Of a stretch of 64,000 nt of DNA, positions 50,920 through 59,626 are shown in pieces. Origin of the DNA: Acidovorax sp. (lineage in GTDB: Bacteria > Pseudomonadota > Gammaproteobacteria > Burkholderiales > Burkholderiaceae_C); the NCBI RefSeq assembly GCF_027492855.1, contig NZ_JAPUDY010000047.1, positions 1-64,000 on the forward strand. Reading direction: 5' to 3'. The translations under genes and the position numbers were made by a program. The notes beneath the pieces were generated by a model, which saw only the letters and a program-made list of their open reading frames with translations, made no database searches and was not told the DNA's origin. Each line of letters starts with the position of its first letter. Position 1 is the stretch's first letter.

Positions 50920-51519
50920 TTACTGCTGCTTGCCTTTGGCCGCTGGGCGCCCGTAGCGCGCCGTGATCGTGGCCTTGCCCAGGCTGTGGGCGTTGATCAT
51001 GTACCCGGCCAGCGCAGCGGTGGCGTCGGCAGGCAAGTCGAGAAGCGGCACCTTGAGCGCGTGCACGGTGAAGATGTAGCGGTGCGGTGCATCGCCTTCA
51101 GGCGGGCAAGCACCGCCCCAGGCGGCCACGCCGTAGTCGATGCGCACATGACCAGCGCCTGCGGGCAGTTGGGCGCCGCCCACCGCACCCGCATCAGCGC
51201 GCATCTCGGTCACGCTGGCGGGGATGTTGACCACCGACCAGTGCCACCAGCCCGAGCCCGTGGGTGCGTCGGGGTCGTACACGGTGACGGCGTAGCTTTG
51301 TGTGCCCGCGGGCGCACCGCTCCAGCGCAGGGCGGGCGACTGGTTGTCACCCGCGCAGCCGAAACCTTTGAACTCGAAGCGCTGGGGCAACGTGCTGCCT
51401 TCGGCGAAGTCGGGGCTGCTGAGCGTGAAGGCCTGGGCGGCCAGTGCGAAGCCCAGGGTGGCGATGGCGGCCAGAACACGGTGGCGGCGTGGATGGAAAT
51501 GGGAATGGGGTTGTGGCAT
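50920..51519 (-). CDS. YbhB/YbcL-type PEBP family protein, exported
   Basis: A 199-residue phosphatidylethanolamine-binding-protein-like (Raf kinase inhibitor-like) protein. A signal peptide (RRHRVLAAIATLGFALAAQA) precedes FTLSSPDFAEGSTLP. The family motif DPDAPTGSGWWHWSVVNIP and later GACPPEGDAPHRYIFTVHAL are intact. Bacterial members have no settled function. The ATG follows AAGGAG at eight bases. Confidence 0.9.
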   Translation of the reverse strand: MPQPHSHFHPRRHRVLAAIATLGFALAAQAFTLSSPDFAEGSTLPQRFEFKGFGCAGDNQSPALRWSGAPAGTQSYAVTVYDPDAPTGSGWWHWSVVNIPASVTEMRADAGAVGGAQLPAGAGHVRIDYGVAAWGGACPPEGDAPHRYIFTVHALKVPLLDLPADATAALAGYMINAHSLGKATITARYGRPAAKGKQQ

Positions 51520-51650
51520 CAAAAGGCTCCTTGCGATGGTGGTGTGAAACAAGGCCTTGATGGTGCTGCGCGCCGCGTCACGGCACTGGCCCGGCGGCGT
51601 CAAAGGCTGTGCGCGGCGCGTCAAGTGGCCCCGCGCCCGATCAACAACCA

Positions 51651-51734
51651 CCGTTCGGGCTGAGCTTGCCTGTCCTGAGCTTTGTCGAAGGGTCAAAGCC
51701 TCGCGCGGCGCTTCGGCAAGCTCAGCGTGAACGG
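51651..51734. repeat. REP-like inverted repeat
   Basis: Left arm begins CCGTTCGGGCTGAGCTT, right arm CTTCGGCAAGCTCAGCGTGA then ACGG, with an inner CTGAGCTTTGTCGAAGGGT. It has the same arrangement as the copy at 2374, with two substitutions in the right arm. It lies between the PEBP gene and the AraC gene. Confidence 0.85.
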
Positions 51735-51773
51735 ATTTGCTTTTTTTGAATGCCGACCGGCACCACCCCCCAC

Positions 51774-52556
51774 TCAGGGCCGCAGCTGCGAAGGCGGAAA
51801 TCCAAAACGCTCGCGGAACGCGGCGCTGAAGCGGCTGTGCGACTCGTAGCCGCAGCGCGCGGCGATCTCGGACACCTGCAGCGTGGAGCTTTGCAGCAGC
51901 ACCAGCCCCGTCTCCAGCCGCACGTCGCGCAGGCATTGGCTCACGGTTTCGCCCTCTTGCGCCAGGCGGCGCTGCAGGGTGCTGGCGCTGGTGGCAAAGG
52001 CAGCGGCAATGCGCTCCACCGTCCAGTCGGCCTGGGGGCTCTGGCCGATGAGGCGGCGCACGCGCTCGGCCCAGCCCAGATCGCCCGGCGGGGCAAACAC
52101 AATGCCCACCTCGGCCAGGAGCAGCAGCACTTCCAATGCGCGGTGCTCGCGCAGCGCCTGCGAGCTGGTATCGCTCTCCAACGCGGCCACGGCACGCATG
52201 TAGCTGTCTTCAAACGCGGCGTCAGCCGCCAGGCCCGCGCAGCCTTGCACCGAAGGCACCGCCGCAAACTGGCCAAACTGGCGGCGGAACTGCTCGATCA
52301 GTTCGGACGAAAAACACAGCAGCCGCGCCACATAGCGGCCTTGCGGGGCCGGGTCGTTGATGATCTCCCACTGGGCGCCGCGCGGCAGCACAAACACCCG
52401 CCCGCTGGGGTAGCGGTGGCCACCCCCCGGCGTGACCAGGTGCTTGGCGCCCGATACCACCCAGCCCACCGAATCCATGCGCACCGTGACGGTGTGGATG
52501 CGGTGGTGGACCGTGGTCGCGATCTGCAGCGACAGGGCGGGGGGCTGCAATGCCAT
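51774..52556 (-). CDS. AraC-family regulator with cupin-like N-terminus
   Basis: A 260-residue regulator. An N-terminal AraC-type cupin region (HRYPSGRVFVLPRGAQWEIIND) is followed by a C-terminal HTH pair: WTVERIAAAFATSASTLQRRLAQEGETVSQCLRDVRLETGLVLLQ and VSEIAARCGYESHSRFSAAFRERFGFPPSQ. The ligand and targets are unknown. It lies between a REP element and topB. Confidence 0.86.
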   Translation of the reverse strand: MALQPPALSLQIATTVHHRIHTVTVRMDSVGWVVSGAKHLVTPGGGHRYPSGRVFVLPRGAQWEIINDPAPQGRYVARLLCFSSELIEQFRRQFGQFAAVPSVQGCAGLAADAAFEDSYMRAVAALESDTSSQALREHRALEVLLLLAEVGIVFAPPGDLGWAERVRRLIGQSPQADWTVERIAAAFATSASTLQRRLAQEGETVSQCLRDVRLETGLVLLQSSTLQVSEIAARCGYESHSRFSAAFRERFGFPPSQLRP

Positions 52557-52596
52557 GGCGTCAGAACCGGTGCACGGTGGGTTCTCTCACACCGTC

Positions 52597-55503
52597 TCAG
52601 TCACCCAAATGTTGGCCCAACAACCCCGCCAGCTCGAACATGCCCGCGCTGTCTTTGCCAAACACGGCGCGCAGCTTGTCGTCGGCCACGATGGTGCGCT
52701 TGTCCTTGGGATCCTGCAGGTTGTGGGCCTTGATGTATTCCCAAAGCTTCTTGACGGCCTCGGGGCGGGCCACGGGGTCGGTGCCGATCACGGCAGCCAG
52801 GGCGGCGCTGGGGGCCTTGCCCGCGGCGGCCTTGCGCGGCGCCTTGGCGGCGGTGGTCTTTGCAGCGGCCTTCTTTGCCGGAGCTTTTTTGGCTGTAGCG
52901 CTTGTTTTACCTGCCTTGGGAGCTATTGTTTTGGTAGCAGCACCTGGGCGCGGCGGGAACTTGGATGGCGCGAACTCGAAGTTGACCTTGCCTGCTTCCT
53001 TGTCCCACGCCAAGTGGGCCTTGAAGGCGCGGCGGGTGCGCATGCTCACAAACTTGTCGAGCAGATCGGTCTTGCCCGTTTCGAGGAGCTTATGCATCTG
53101 CTCGCGCTCCACGGGCTGCTGCAGGATGATCTTGCCGCTCTTGAAGGTGCAGCTCGGTGTGGGCTGCGCCGCCGTGGGCACGGCCTTGCTGCACACGTAG
53201 TTGCTGCCGTGCTCGTGCACCTCCGAGCCGCAGATGGGGCAGGCGCCCAGCGAGGCGTCGGCAAACTCCACCAGCTCGCCGGATTCTTCGCCCTTCTTGT
53301 CGTCGCCAAAGTCGAATTCGAGCTTGTAGTTGTGCGCCTCGTCGTCGTATTTGATGACGATTTCAGACGTGAAGGGCCAGCCCGCCTTGGAGCGGAAGCC
53401 TTCCAGCGGGCCGATCTTCTTGTCGCGCAGCAGAGCGTTGGCCTCGGCGGTTTCAAAGGTGCGGCCCGCAGGCGATTTGCCAAAGCTGAACCCGCAGGGC
53501 TCGGCGCCGGGCTTGCCCACGCAGGCAAAGCGGCGGTAGTTCTCTTTGACCACACCGCCGCAATTGGGGCAGGGAGATTCGAGCGTGGCGTAGTCGCCGG
53601 GAATGGTGTCGCGGTCGTATTCCTTGGCCTTTTTCACCATGCGCTCGGTCATGGCAGCGATCTGCTGCATGAAGGCTTCGCGGGTGAGCAGGCCCTTTTC
53701 CATCTGCGAGAGCTTGAACTCCCATTCACCGGTGAGGTCGGCGCGGCACAGCTCCTCCACCTCCAGCCCGCGCAAGAGCGTCATGAGCTGGAAGGCCTTG
53801 GCCGTGGGAATGATCTCGCGGCCTTCGCGCAACATGTATTTTTCGGTCAGCAAGCCTTCGATGATGGCCGCGCGCGTGGCGGGCGTGCCGAGGCCTTTTT
53901 CCTGCATGGCCGAGCGCAGCTCTTCATCGTCGATCTGTTTGCCCGCGCTTTCCATGGCGCCGAGCAGCGTGGCTTCAGAGTAGCGAGCGGGCGGCTTGGT
54001 CTTGAGACCCTTGGGGTCCACGGCGACGGTGTTGACGCTTTCGCCAGGTTTCACGGGCACCAGGTTCTGGCCCTTGTCGCCGTCCTTGCCACCTTCCACC
54101 TCGTCGGCCGCTTCCTTGCCGTAGATGGCCAGCCAGCCGGGTTTGACCAGCACTTTGCCTTCGGTCTTGAAGCTGTGCGGTGCCACCGTGGAGATGCGGG
54201 TGGTCACCGTGTATTCGGCGCTGGGGAAGAACACCGCCATAAAGCGGCGCACGACCAGGTCGTACAGCTTTTGTTCGGCTTCGGAGAGGCCCGAGGGCGC
54301 CTGCAGCGTGGGGATGATGGCAAAGTGATCGCTCACCTTGCTGTTGTCAAAGATGCGCTTGGTCGGGCGGATGTAGTTGCCCGCCAGCGCCGTGGCCGCG
54401 TGCGGTGCCAGGTGGCGCATGCCGCTGTCGGCCAGCATCTCGAAGGTCTGCTTGGCCACCGGCAGGTAGTCCTCGGGCAGCGCGCGCGAGTCGGTACGCG
54501 GGTAGGTCAGGGCCTTGTGGCGTTCGTACAGGCTTTGCGCCAGGGCCAGCGTGGTCTTGGCCGAGAAGCCGAACTTGCCGTTGGCCTCGCGCTGCAGGCT
54601 GGTCAAATCGAACAGCAGGGGCGATGCTTGTGTGGTGGGCTTGCTCTCTTCGGTGACGGTGGCCTGCTTGCCACGCACGGCGTTGGCTATGGACTGTGCC
54701 TCGGCGGCAGACCACACGCGGTCGGCGCGGGCCTCGACGTCTTCGCTTTTCTTCCACTTGGGGTCGAACCACTTGGCGGGGTATTCGCCGGCCTCGGCGC
54801 CAAAGGTGGCGTGGATCTCCCAGTAGTCACGGCTCACGAACTTGCGGATCTTTTCTTCGCGCTCCACCACCAGCGAGAGCGTGGGCGTCTGCACCCGGCC
54901 CACGGTGGTCAAAAAGAAGCCGCCATCGCGCGAGTTGAACGCCGTCATGGCGCGCGTGCCGTTGATGCCGACCAGCCAGTCGGCCTCGCTGCGGCTGCGC
55001 GCCGCGCTGGCCAGGCCTGCCATCTGTTGCTCGGTGCGCAGCGCATCGAAGCCGTCGCGGATGGCTTGGGGCGTCATGGACTGCAGCCACAGGCGCTTGA
55101 CGGGCTTGCCCAGCGGCTTGGCGCCACCGGCGTACTGCTCGATCAGGCGGAAGATCAGCTCGCCCTCACGGCCCGCGTCGCAGGCGTTGATGAGTTCGGT
55201 CACGTCCTTGCGCTTGGCCTGCTTGACCACCGCGTTCAGGCGGCTCTTGGTCTTGTCCACGGGCTTGAGGTCGAAATACGGCGGGATCACGGGCAGGTGC
55301 GCAAAGCTCCACTTGCCGCGCTTCACATCGAATTCCTCGGGGGCCTGGATCTCCACCAGGTGGCCCACGGCGCTGGTGACCACGTAGCGGTCGTTCTCGA
55401 AGTGGTCTTCGTGTTTGTCGAACTTGCCCGCGACGGGGGTCAGTGCGCGCACGATGTCCTGCGCCACCGAGGGTTTTTCTGCAATTACCAGGGTCTTGGT
55501 CAT
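52597..55503 (-). CDS. topB: DNA topoisomerase III with C-terminal zinc ribbons and SWIB domain
   Basis: A 968-residue type IA topoisomerase. The Toprim domain begins MTKTLVIAEKPSVAQDIVRAL and includes DAGREGELIFRL. The active-site region is near LTYPRTDSRALPEDYLP (Tyr). Zinc-ribbon modules include CPNCGGVVKENYRRFAC and CPICGSEVHEHGSNYVC. A Lys/Ala-rich linker (about residues 850-890) leads to a SWIB/MDM2 domain (LAAVIGTDPVARPEAVKKLWEYIKAHNLQDPKDKRTI). The linker region contains a copy of the dispersed repeat read in frame. The start at 55503 is chosen by homology. It decatenates and relaxes DNA with single-strand passage. Confidence 0.94.
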   Translation of the reverse strand: MTKTLVIAEKPSVAQDIVRALTPVAGKFDKHEDHFENDRYVVTSAVGHLVEIQAPEEFDVKRGKWSFAHLPVIPPYFDLKPVDKTKSRLNAVVKQAKRKDVTELINACDAGREGELIFRLIEQYAGGAKPLGKPVKRLWLQSMTPQAIRDGFDALRTEQQMAGLASAARSRSEADWLVGINGTRAMTAFNSRDGGFFLTTVGRVQTPTLSLVVEREEKIRKFVSRDYWEIHATFGAEAGEYPAKWFDPKWKKSEDVEARADRVWSAAEAQSIANAVRGKQATVTEESKPTTQASPLLFDLTSLQREANGKFGFSAKTTLALAQSLYERHKALTYPRTDSRALPEDYLPVAKQTFEMLADSGMRHLAPHAATALAGNYIRPTKRIFDNSKVSDHFAIIPTLQAPSGLSEAEQKLYDLVVRRFMAVFFPSAEYTVTTRISTVAPHSFKTEGKVLVKPGWLAIYGKEAADEVEGGKDGDKGQNLVPVKPGESVNTVAVDPKGLKTKPPARYSEATLLGAMESAGKQIDDEELRSAMQEKGLGTPATRAAIIEGLLTEKYMLREGREIIPTAKAFQLMTLLRGLEVEELCRADLTGEWEFKLSQMEKGLLTREAFMQQIAAMTERMVKKAKEYDRDTIPGDYATLESPCPNCGGVVKENYRRFACVGKPGAEPCGFSFGKSPAGRTFETAEANALLRDKKIGPLEGFRSKAGWPFTSEIVIKYDDEAHNYKLEFDFGDDKKGEESGELVEFADASLGACPICGSEVHEHGSNYVCSKAVPTAAQPTPSCTFKSGKIILQQPVEREQMHKLLETGKTDLLDKFVSMRTRRAFKAHLAWDKEAGKVNFEFAPSKFPPRPGAATKTIAPKAGKTSATAKKAPAKKAAAKTTAAKAPRKAAAGKAPSAALAAVIGTDPVARPEAVKKLWEYIKAHNLQDPKDKRTIVADDKLRAVFGKDSAGMFELAGLLGQHLGD
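52881..52938. repeat. Dispersed palindromic repeat, copy 12, inside topB
   Basis: GGAGCTTTTTTGGCTGTAGC then GCTTGTTTTAC, and AGCTATTGTTTTGGTAGC. The pattern of the family (AGCTTTTT-GGC-TAGCGCTT ... AGCTATT) is recognisable though the second stem arm is lost. It encodes part of the Lys/Ala linker without breaking the frame. Confidence 0.6.
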
Positions 55504-55565
55504 TTTGGGGCTCTCGCCAGTCATTCTGGTTGCCCGGGTTCCGGGCGCTTCTACAATTCGTGTCT

Positions 55566-55610
55566 CACGCGCATGCACACGCATACACGCGCACGCACAT
55601 ACGTGTGCAC
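55566..55610. other. 45-bp perfect alternating pyrimidine-purine tract (Z-DNA potential)
   Basis: Every step from 55566 to 55610 alternates pyrimidine and purine (starts CACGCGCATGCACACGCATA, ends ACGTGTGCAC). It lies in the divergent region, 62 bases upstream of the topB ATG and 24 bases before the SET-gene ATG. Such tracts adopt Z-DNA under negative supercoiling. Confidence 0.85.
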
Positions 55611-55634
55611 CATCAAGTTAACAGAGTTTTCGCC

Positions 55635-56189
55635 ATGCCCCGCTCCGCATCGCCTGCCGCCCCCTCTCTCGCACCAGGCCGCCGCATCCAGACCCGGCGC
55701 TCCGGCGTGCATGGCAGGGGCGTGTTTGCGGTGCAGGATATTGCAGAGGGCGAAGTCCTTGTGGAGTACACGGGCGAAGTGATCGGCTGGGAGGAGGCGC
55801 AGGACCGCCACCCACACGACCCCCTCCAGCCCAACCACACGTTCTACTTCCATGTGGATGAAGACCACGTGATCGACGCCAAGTTCGGCGGCAATTCGTC
55901 GCGCTGGATCAATCACAGCTGCAACCCCAACTGCTACGCCGACGAACAGGACAACCGCATTTTCATCACCGCGCTGCGCAACATCAAAGCGGGCGAAGAG
56001 TTGAACTACGACTACGGCCTGATCATTGAAGAGCGCTACACCCCCAAACTCAAGGCCGAATACCCCTGCTGGTGTGGCAGCGCCAACTGCCGGGGCACGC
56101 TGCTGGCACCCAAACGCGGCTGGGCGCCGCCCGTGCCGCTGCCACAGTCCAAACCTTCCGCCAAGGCCGCCAAAAAGGCCAAGCGATGA
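55635..56189 (+). CDS. SET-domain protein-lysine methyltransferase
   Basis: A 184-residue SET-domain protein. The SET core has GRGVFAVQDIAEGEVLVEYTGEVI, the catalytic RWINHSCNPNCYADE and the LNYDYGL tyrosine motif. A post-SET-like CWCGSANCRGTLL follows and a Lys-rich tail ends the protein. Bacterial SET proteins methylate lysines of chromatin-like or other proteins; the target is unknown. It overlaps birA by four bases (ATGA), so both are translated from one message. Confidence 0.88.
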   Translation: MPRSASPAAPSLAPGRRIQTRRSGVHGRGVFAVQDIAEGEVLVEYTGEVIGWEEAQDRHPHDPLQPNHTFYFHVDEDHVIDAKFGGNSSRWINHSCNPNCYADEQDNRIFITALRNIKAGEELNYDYGLIIEERYTPKLKAEYPCWCGSANCRGTLLAPKRGWAPPVPLPQSKPSAKAAKKAKR

Positions 56190-57058
56190 ACAGCAGCGCC
56201 GCGCAGCCGCAACAGCAGCCCATCCGCTGGCCCGCCGAGGCCATCTGGGAAGCCGTTTCGCCCCTGCTGCCGGGCTTTACCGTCGAGGTGCTGCCCAGCA
56301 TCGACTCGACCAACACCGAGCTCATGCGCCGCGCGCGCGCAGGCCAATGCGAGCCCACGCTGCTGGTGGCCGAGCAGCAAACCGCCGGGCGCGGGCGGCT
56401 GGGGCGCGTGTGGCAGAGCGACGTAGGGGCGTCTTTGATGATGTCTTTGGGGCTGCCGCTGGCGCCAAAAGACTGGTCCGGCCTGTCGCTCGCCGTAGGC
56501 GTGAGCGTGGCCGAGAGCCTGCAGCCCGTGCTGCCCCCGCTGGGAGCGGGCCAGCCCGCGCGCGTGGGTCTGAAGTGGCCCAACGACCTGTGGCTGGGCG
56601 GTGCGGCGGGCGACCGCAAGCTCGGCGGCATCCTGGTGGAGACGGCGAGTTTCGTGGCGCCCCAGGCTGCGCCCGCGCAGGCCAGCGCCGCGCGCTACGT
56701 GGTGGTGGGCATCGGCATCAACGTGCTGCCGCGCAGCCCAGAGGGCATGAGCATGCCGCCCGGCAGCCTGCAGGACGTGGAGCCCGGCCTCACCGCGCCC
56801 GCGGCCCTGGCGCGCATCGTGGCGCCGCTGGTGGCCATGCTGCAGTCGTTCGAGGGCTATGGTTTTGCACCCATGCAACCGCGCTTTGCGGCGCGCGACG
56901 TGCTGCAGGGCCGCGCGGTGACGCTGAGCGACGGCACTGCGGGCATGGCGCATGGCGTGGGCGAGGACGGCGCGCTCTTGGTGCACACAGCCGGCGGCAT
57001 GCAGGCCATTACCAGCTCCGAGATCAGCGTGCGACCGAGCGCCGTGCCGCCGGTGTGA
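56186..57058 (+). CDS. birA: Biotin--[acetyl-CoA-carboxylase] ligase
   Basis: A 290-residue biotin protein ligase. The catalytic domain shows STNTELMRRAR and the biotin-binding AEQQTAGRGRLGRVWQS, then GLKWPNDLW and KLGGILVE. A C-terminal SH3-like domain is in VTLSDGTAGMAHGVGEDGALLVHTAGG. There is no N-terminal HTH, so it is a class I, non-repressor BirA. It attaches biotin to the carboxylase carrier protein. The start at 56186 overlaps the SET stop. Confidence 0.94.
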   Translation: MNSSAAQPQQQPIRWPAEAIWEAVSPLLPGFTVEVLPSIDSTNTELMRRARAGQCEPTLLVAEQQTAGRGRLGRVWQSDVGASLMMSLGLPLAPKDWSGLSLAVGVSVAESLQPVLPPLGAGQPARVGLKWPNDLWLGGAAGDRKLGGILVETASFVAPQAAPAQASAARYVVVGIGINVLPRSPEGMSMPPGSLQDVEPGLTAPAALARIVAPLVAMLQSFEGYGFAPMQPRFAARDVLQGRAVTLSDGTAGMAHGVGEDGALLVHTAGGMQAITSSEISVRPSAVPPV

Positions 57059-57098
57059 CAACACCCACGACCACCCCACGACCGAAAGGCTCTTTTCC

Positions 57099-57797
57099 AT
57101 GCTGCGACTCGCCGTGATCGTGCTGCTGCTAGCCAATGCGGGCTACTTCGCGTGGTCGCAAGGCCATCTGCGCCCCTGGGGCCTGGCCCCCGAGGAGCAG
57201 GCCGAGCCCCAGCGCATGGACCAACAGATCCGGCCCGAGACGCTGCAGATCCTCAAGGTGGCCCCCGGCAAGACGGCCTCCAGCACACCGGCCCCGGCAG
57301 CCACCACCAGCGCAGCAGCCGCCGTCGACACCCCAGCTCCGCCCGCAGACCCCGCGGAATGCCTGCAGGCCGGCGTGTTCGACGAGCGCCAGGCCGAGGC
57401 CCTGCGCGCCGCAGCCTCTGGCCTGCCGCAGGGCAGCTGGGTGCTGGAGCCCACACCCATCCCTGGCCGCTGGATGGTCTATATGGGCCGTTTTGACGAC
57501 GTGGAAACCCTGGACAAAAAACGCGCCGAGCTGCGCGCGCGCAAGGTGGATTTCGACCGCGCGGGCGGCACGCTGGAGCTGGGCCTGTCGCTGGGCCGCT
57601 TCTCCACCAAAGATGCCGCCGAGCGCGAACTCACCAACCTGGGCAACAAGGGCGTACGCACGGCCCGCGTGCTGCAGGAGCGCCCCGACGCGACCGGCTT
57701 CACGCTGCGCCTGCCCGCCGTGAACGATGCGCTGCGCCCACAGCTCGACGCGCTGCGCAGCGCCATGGTGGGCAAAACCTTGCGCAGTTGCGGTTGA
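57099..57797 (+). CDS. SPOR-domain protein
   Basis: A 232-residue membrane-anchored protein. The N-terminal anchor is LRLAVIVLLLANAGYFAWSQG. A Pro/Ala/Thr-rich periplasmic linker leads to a SPOR domain (WMVYMGRFDDVETLDKKRAELRARKVDF and LGLSLGRFSTKDAAERELTNLGNKGVRTARV). SPOR domains bind denuded septal peptidoglycan. It follows birA by 40 bases and is probably in the same operon. Confidence 0.85.
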   Translation: MLRLAVIVLLLANAGYFAWSQGHLRPWGLAPEEQAEPQRMDQQIRPETLQILKVAPGKTASSTPAPAATTSAAAAVDTPAPPADPAECLQAGVFDERQAEALRAAASGLPQGSWVLEPTPIPGRWMVYMGRFDDVETLDKKRAELRARKVDFDRAGGTLELGLSLGRFSTKDAAERELTNLGNKGVRTARVLQERPDATGFTLRLPAVNDALRPQLDALRSAMVGKTLRSCG

Positions 57798-57813
57798 ATG
57801 ACGCCAGCCTATC

Positions 57814-59370
57814 TCAGCCCCGCGCCACGAACCGCACACTGAACTGCGCACCGGGCGGCTGCTGGCCGGGGCGGGCGTCTTCCAGGCTGACCTCGGCGCC
57901 ATGCTTGCGTGCGATTTCGAGCACGATGGGCAGGCCCAGACCCGAACCATCGGCCTCGCTGCCCAGCGCCCGGTAAAAGGGCTGAAATACCAGTTCACGC
58001 TCGGACTCGGGCACGCCGGGGCCTGAGTCCTCGACCTGCAGCAGCAGCACGTGGCCAAAGGTGTCGGCCAACACGCGGGCGGTGACGACACCGGGCCGAT
58101 CGGGGGTAGAAGGCGTGTAGTTGATTGCGTTGTCCACCAGGTTGCGCACCAGTTCCTTGATCAGCGTTGGATTGCCATCAAGCAGCACGCCGGGCGAACC
58201 GGGCTCGGCACCGTCGTAGCCCAGGTCGATCTTCCTGTCGAGCGCACGGGGCACCGAGTCGCGCACCACCTCGATGGTCAGGCGCGCCAGATCGCAGGGC
58301 TGGCGCGCAAAACCCACGCCGCTGCCTTCGGCGCGCGCCAGCGCGAGCAACTGGTTGACGGTGTGGGTGGCGCGGATGCTGGAGCGCCCGATCTGCTGCA
58401 GTGAACGCTTGAGCTCTTCGGTGCTGGTGCCCTCACGCTGCGCCAGGTCAGCCTGCATGCGCAGGCCCGCGAGCGGCGTTTTGAGCTGGTGCGCGGCATC
58501 GGCCAAAAAGCGCTTTTGCGTGGCCAGCGAGTCGTTCAGGCGCGTGAGCAGGTCGTTCACCGACGCCACCAGCGGCGCCACTTCAAGCGGCACGGTGCGG
58601 TCGTCCAGCGGCGAGAGATCGTCCGGGTTGCGCGCACGGATGCGCTGCTCCAGCTGGTTGAGCGGCTGGATGCCACGCGCCAGCGCCAGCCACACCAGCA
58701 GCACGGCCAGCGGCAGGATAACGAACTGCGGCAGCATTACGCCCTTGATGATTTCGGTGGCCAGCACACTGCGCTTTTCGCGGGTTTCAGCCACCTGGAC
58801 GAGCGCCACCGGCGTGTCGGGCAACGGCAACCGCACCCAGATATAGGCCACGCGGATCTCGATGCCACGCATTTCGGCGTCGCGCAGCCGCACCTCGCCC
58901 GACTGAGGCACCTCTTCGCTCGACGGCGCGGGCAGTTCACGCTCACCCGACAGGAATTCGCCGCCGGGGCCGACGACCTGGTAATAGACGATGTCCGAAT
59001 CATCGGCGCGAAGGATCTCGCTGGCGGGCTGGGGCAGGTTGAACTGCGCCCTGCCGTCCGCCACGCTCACCAACTGGGCCAGGGCATGGGCGTTGTATTC
59101 GAGCGCACGGTCAAACGGCTTGTTGGCCAGGCCCTGCGCCACCAGCCAGGTGAGCGCCAGGCTCACGGGCCACAGCAGCAGCAGCGGCGTGAGCATCCAG
59201 TCCAGGATTTCACCGAACAGTGAACGCTGCTCTCGCTGAAAGATCTTCAAGGCGGCCGCCGGGTTGGTTTTGAACCGCGGATTCAGGTGCGAAATGCGGG
59301 GCTCTCTAGTGTAGTCGGGGTGCGCGCCAACCCGTGGCGCAGCTTGCGCGGAATGAAACAGCCAAGGCAT
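57814..59370 (-). CDS. Sensor histidine kinase
   Basis: An EnvZ/QseC-type kinase. Two membrane segments (MLTPLLLLWPVSLALTWLVA and MLPQFVILPLAVLLVWLALA) flank a periplasmic sensor. The HAMP-like segment GIQPLNQLEQRIRARNPDDLSPL follows. The dimerisation His is in FLADAAHQLKTPLAGLR, N-box NLVDNAINYTPST, G1 VEDSGPGVPESE and G2 GSGLGLPIV. The start is uncertain. Homology begins near HLNPRFKTNPAAALKIFQREQRS (59250-59300) without an ATG, and the nearest ATG is at 59370; a TTG at 59250 is also possible. No response regulator gene is adjacent. Confidence 0.82.
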   Translation of the reverse strand: MPWLFHSAQAAPRVGAHPDYTREPRISHLNPRFKTNPAAALKIFQREQRSLFGEILDWMLTPLLLLWPVSLALTWLVAQGLANKPFDRALEYNAHALAQLVSVADGRAQFNLPQPASEILRADDSDIVYYQVVGPGGEFLSGERELPAPSSEEVPQSGEVRLRDAEMRGIEIRVAYIWVRLPLPDTPVALVQVAETREKRSVLATEIIKGVMLPQFVILPLAVLLVWLALARGIQPLNQLEQRIRARNPDDLSPLDDRTVPLEVAPLVASVNDLLTRLNDSLATQKRFLADAAHQLKTPLAGLRMQADLAQREGTSTEELKRSLQQIGRSSIRATHTVNQLLALARAEGSGVGFARQPCDLARLTIEVVRDSVPRALDRKIDLGYDGAEPGSPGVLLDGNPTLIKELVRNLVDNAINYTPSTPDRPGVVTARVLADTFGHVLLLQVEDSGPGVPESERELVFQPFYRALGSEADGSGLGLPIVLEIARKHGAEVSLEDARPGQQPPGAQFSVRFVARG

Positions 59371-59626
59371 TTTCCGCAGCGATACTTGAACGTGTGTGCA
59401 TCCATACAGAGGGCTGATGGCACGCTCTGGTTGCATTCCAAATGGGGATTCGCCCGCCCTTCAGCCGCCGTAAATCAACCCCAGCTTGGACAAGTTGCAC
59501 GGGTACCGCAGGATGATGGGCGAAAATCGCAGTTTCGCCTCCTCCCGCCCGACGATCTGATCCGAGCGCCCCTACGTGCCTTCGCCCTTGCCAACCACCG
59601 TTTCCCCGCCCGTGCCCACCACCACG

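Noticed and set aside
52432..55782. Very long plus-strand open frame of 1116 codons opposite topB
   Set aside because: Shadow of topB in high-GC DNA. The predicted protein has no recognisable domain, and the minus strand encodes a full topoisomerase.
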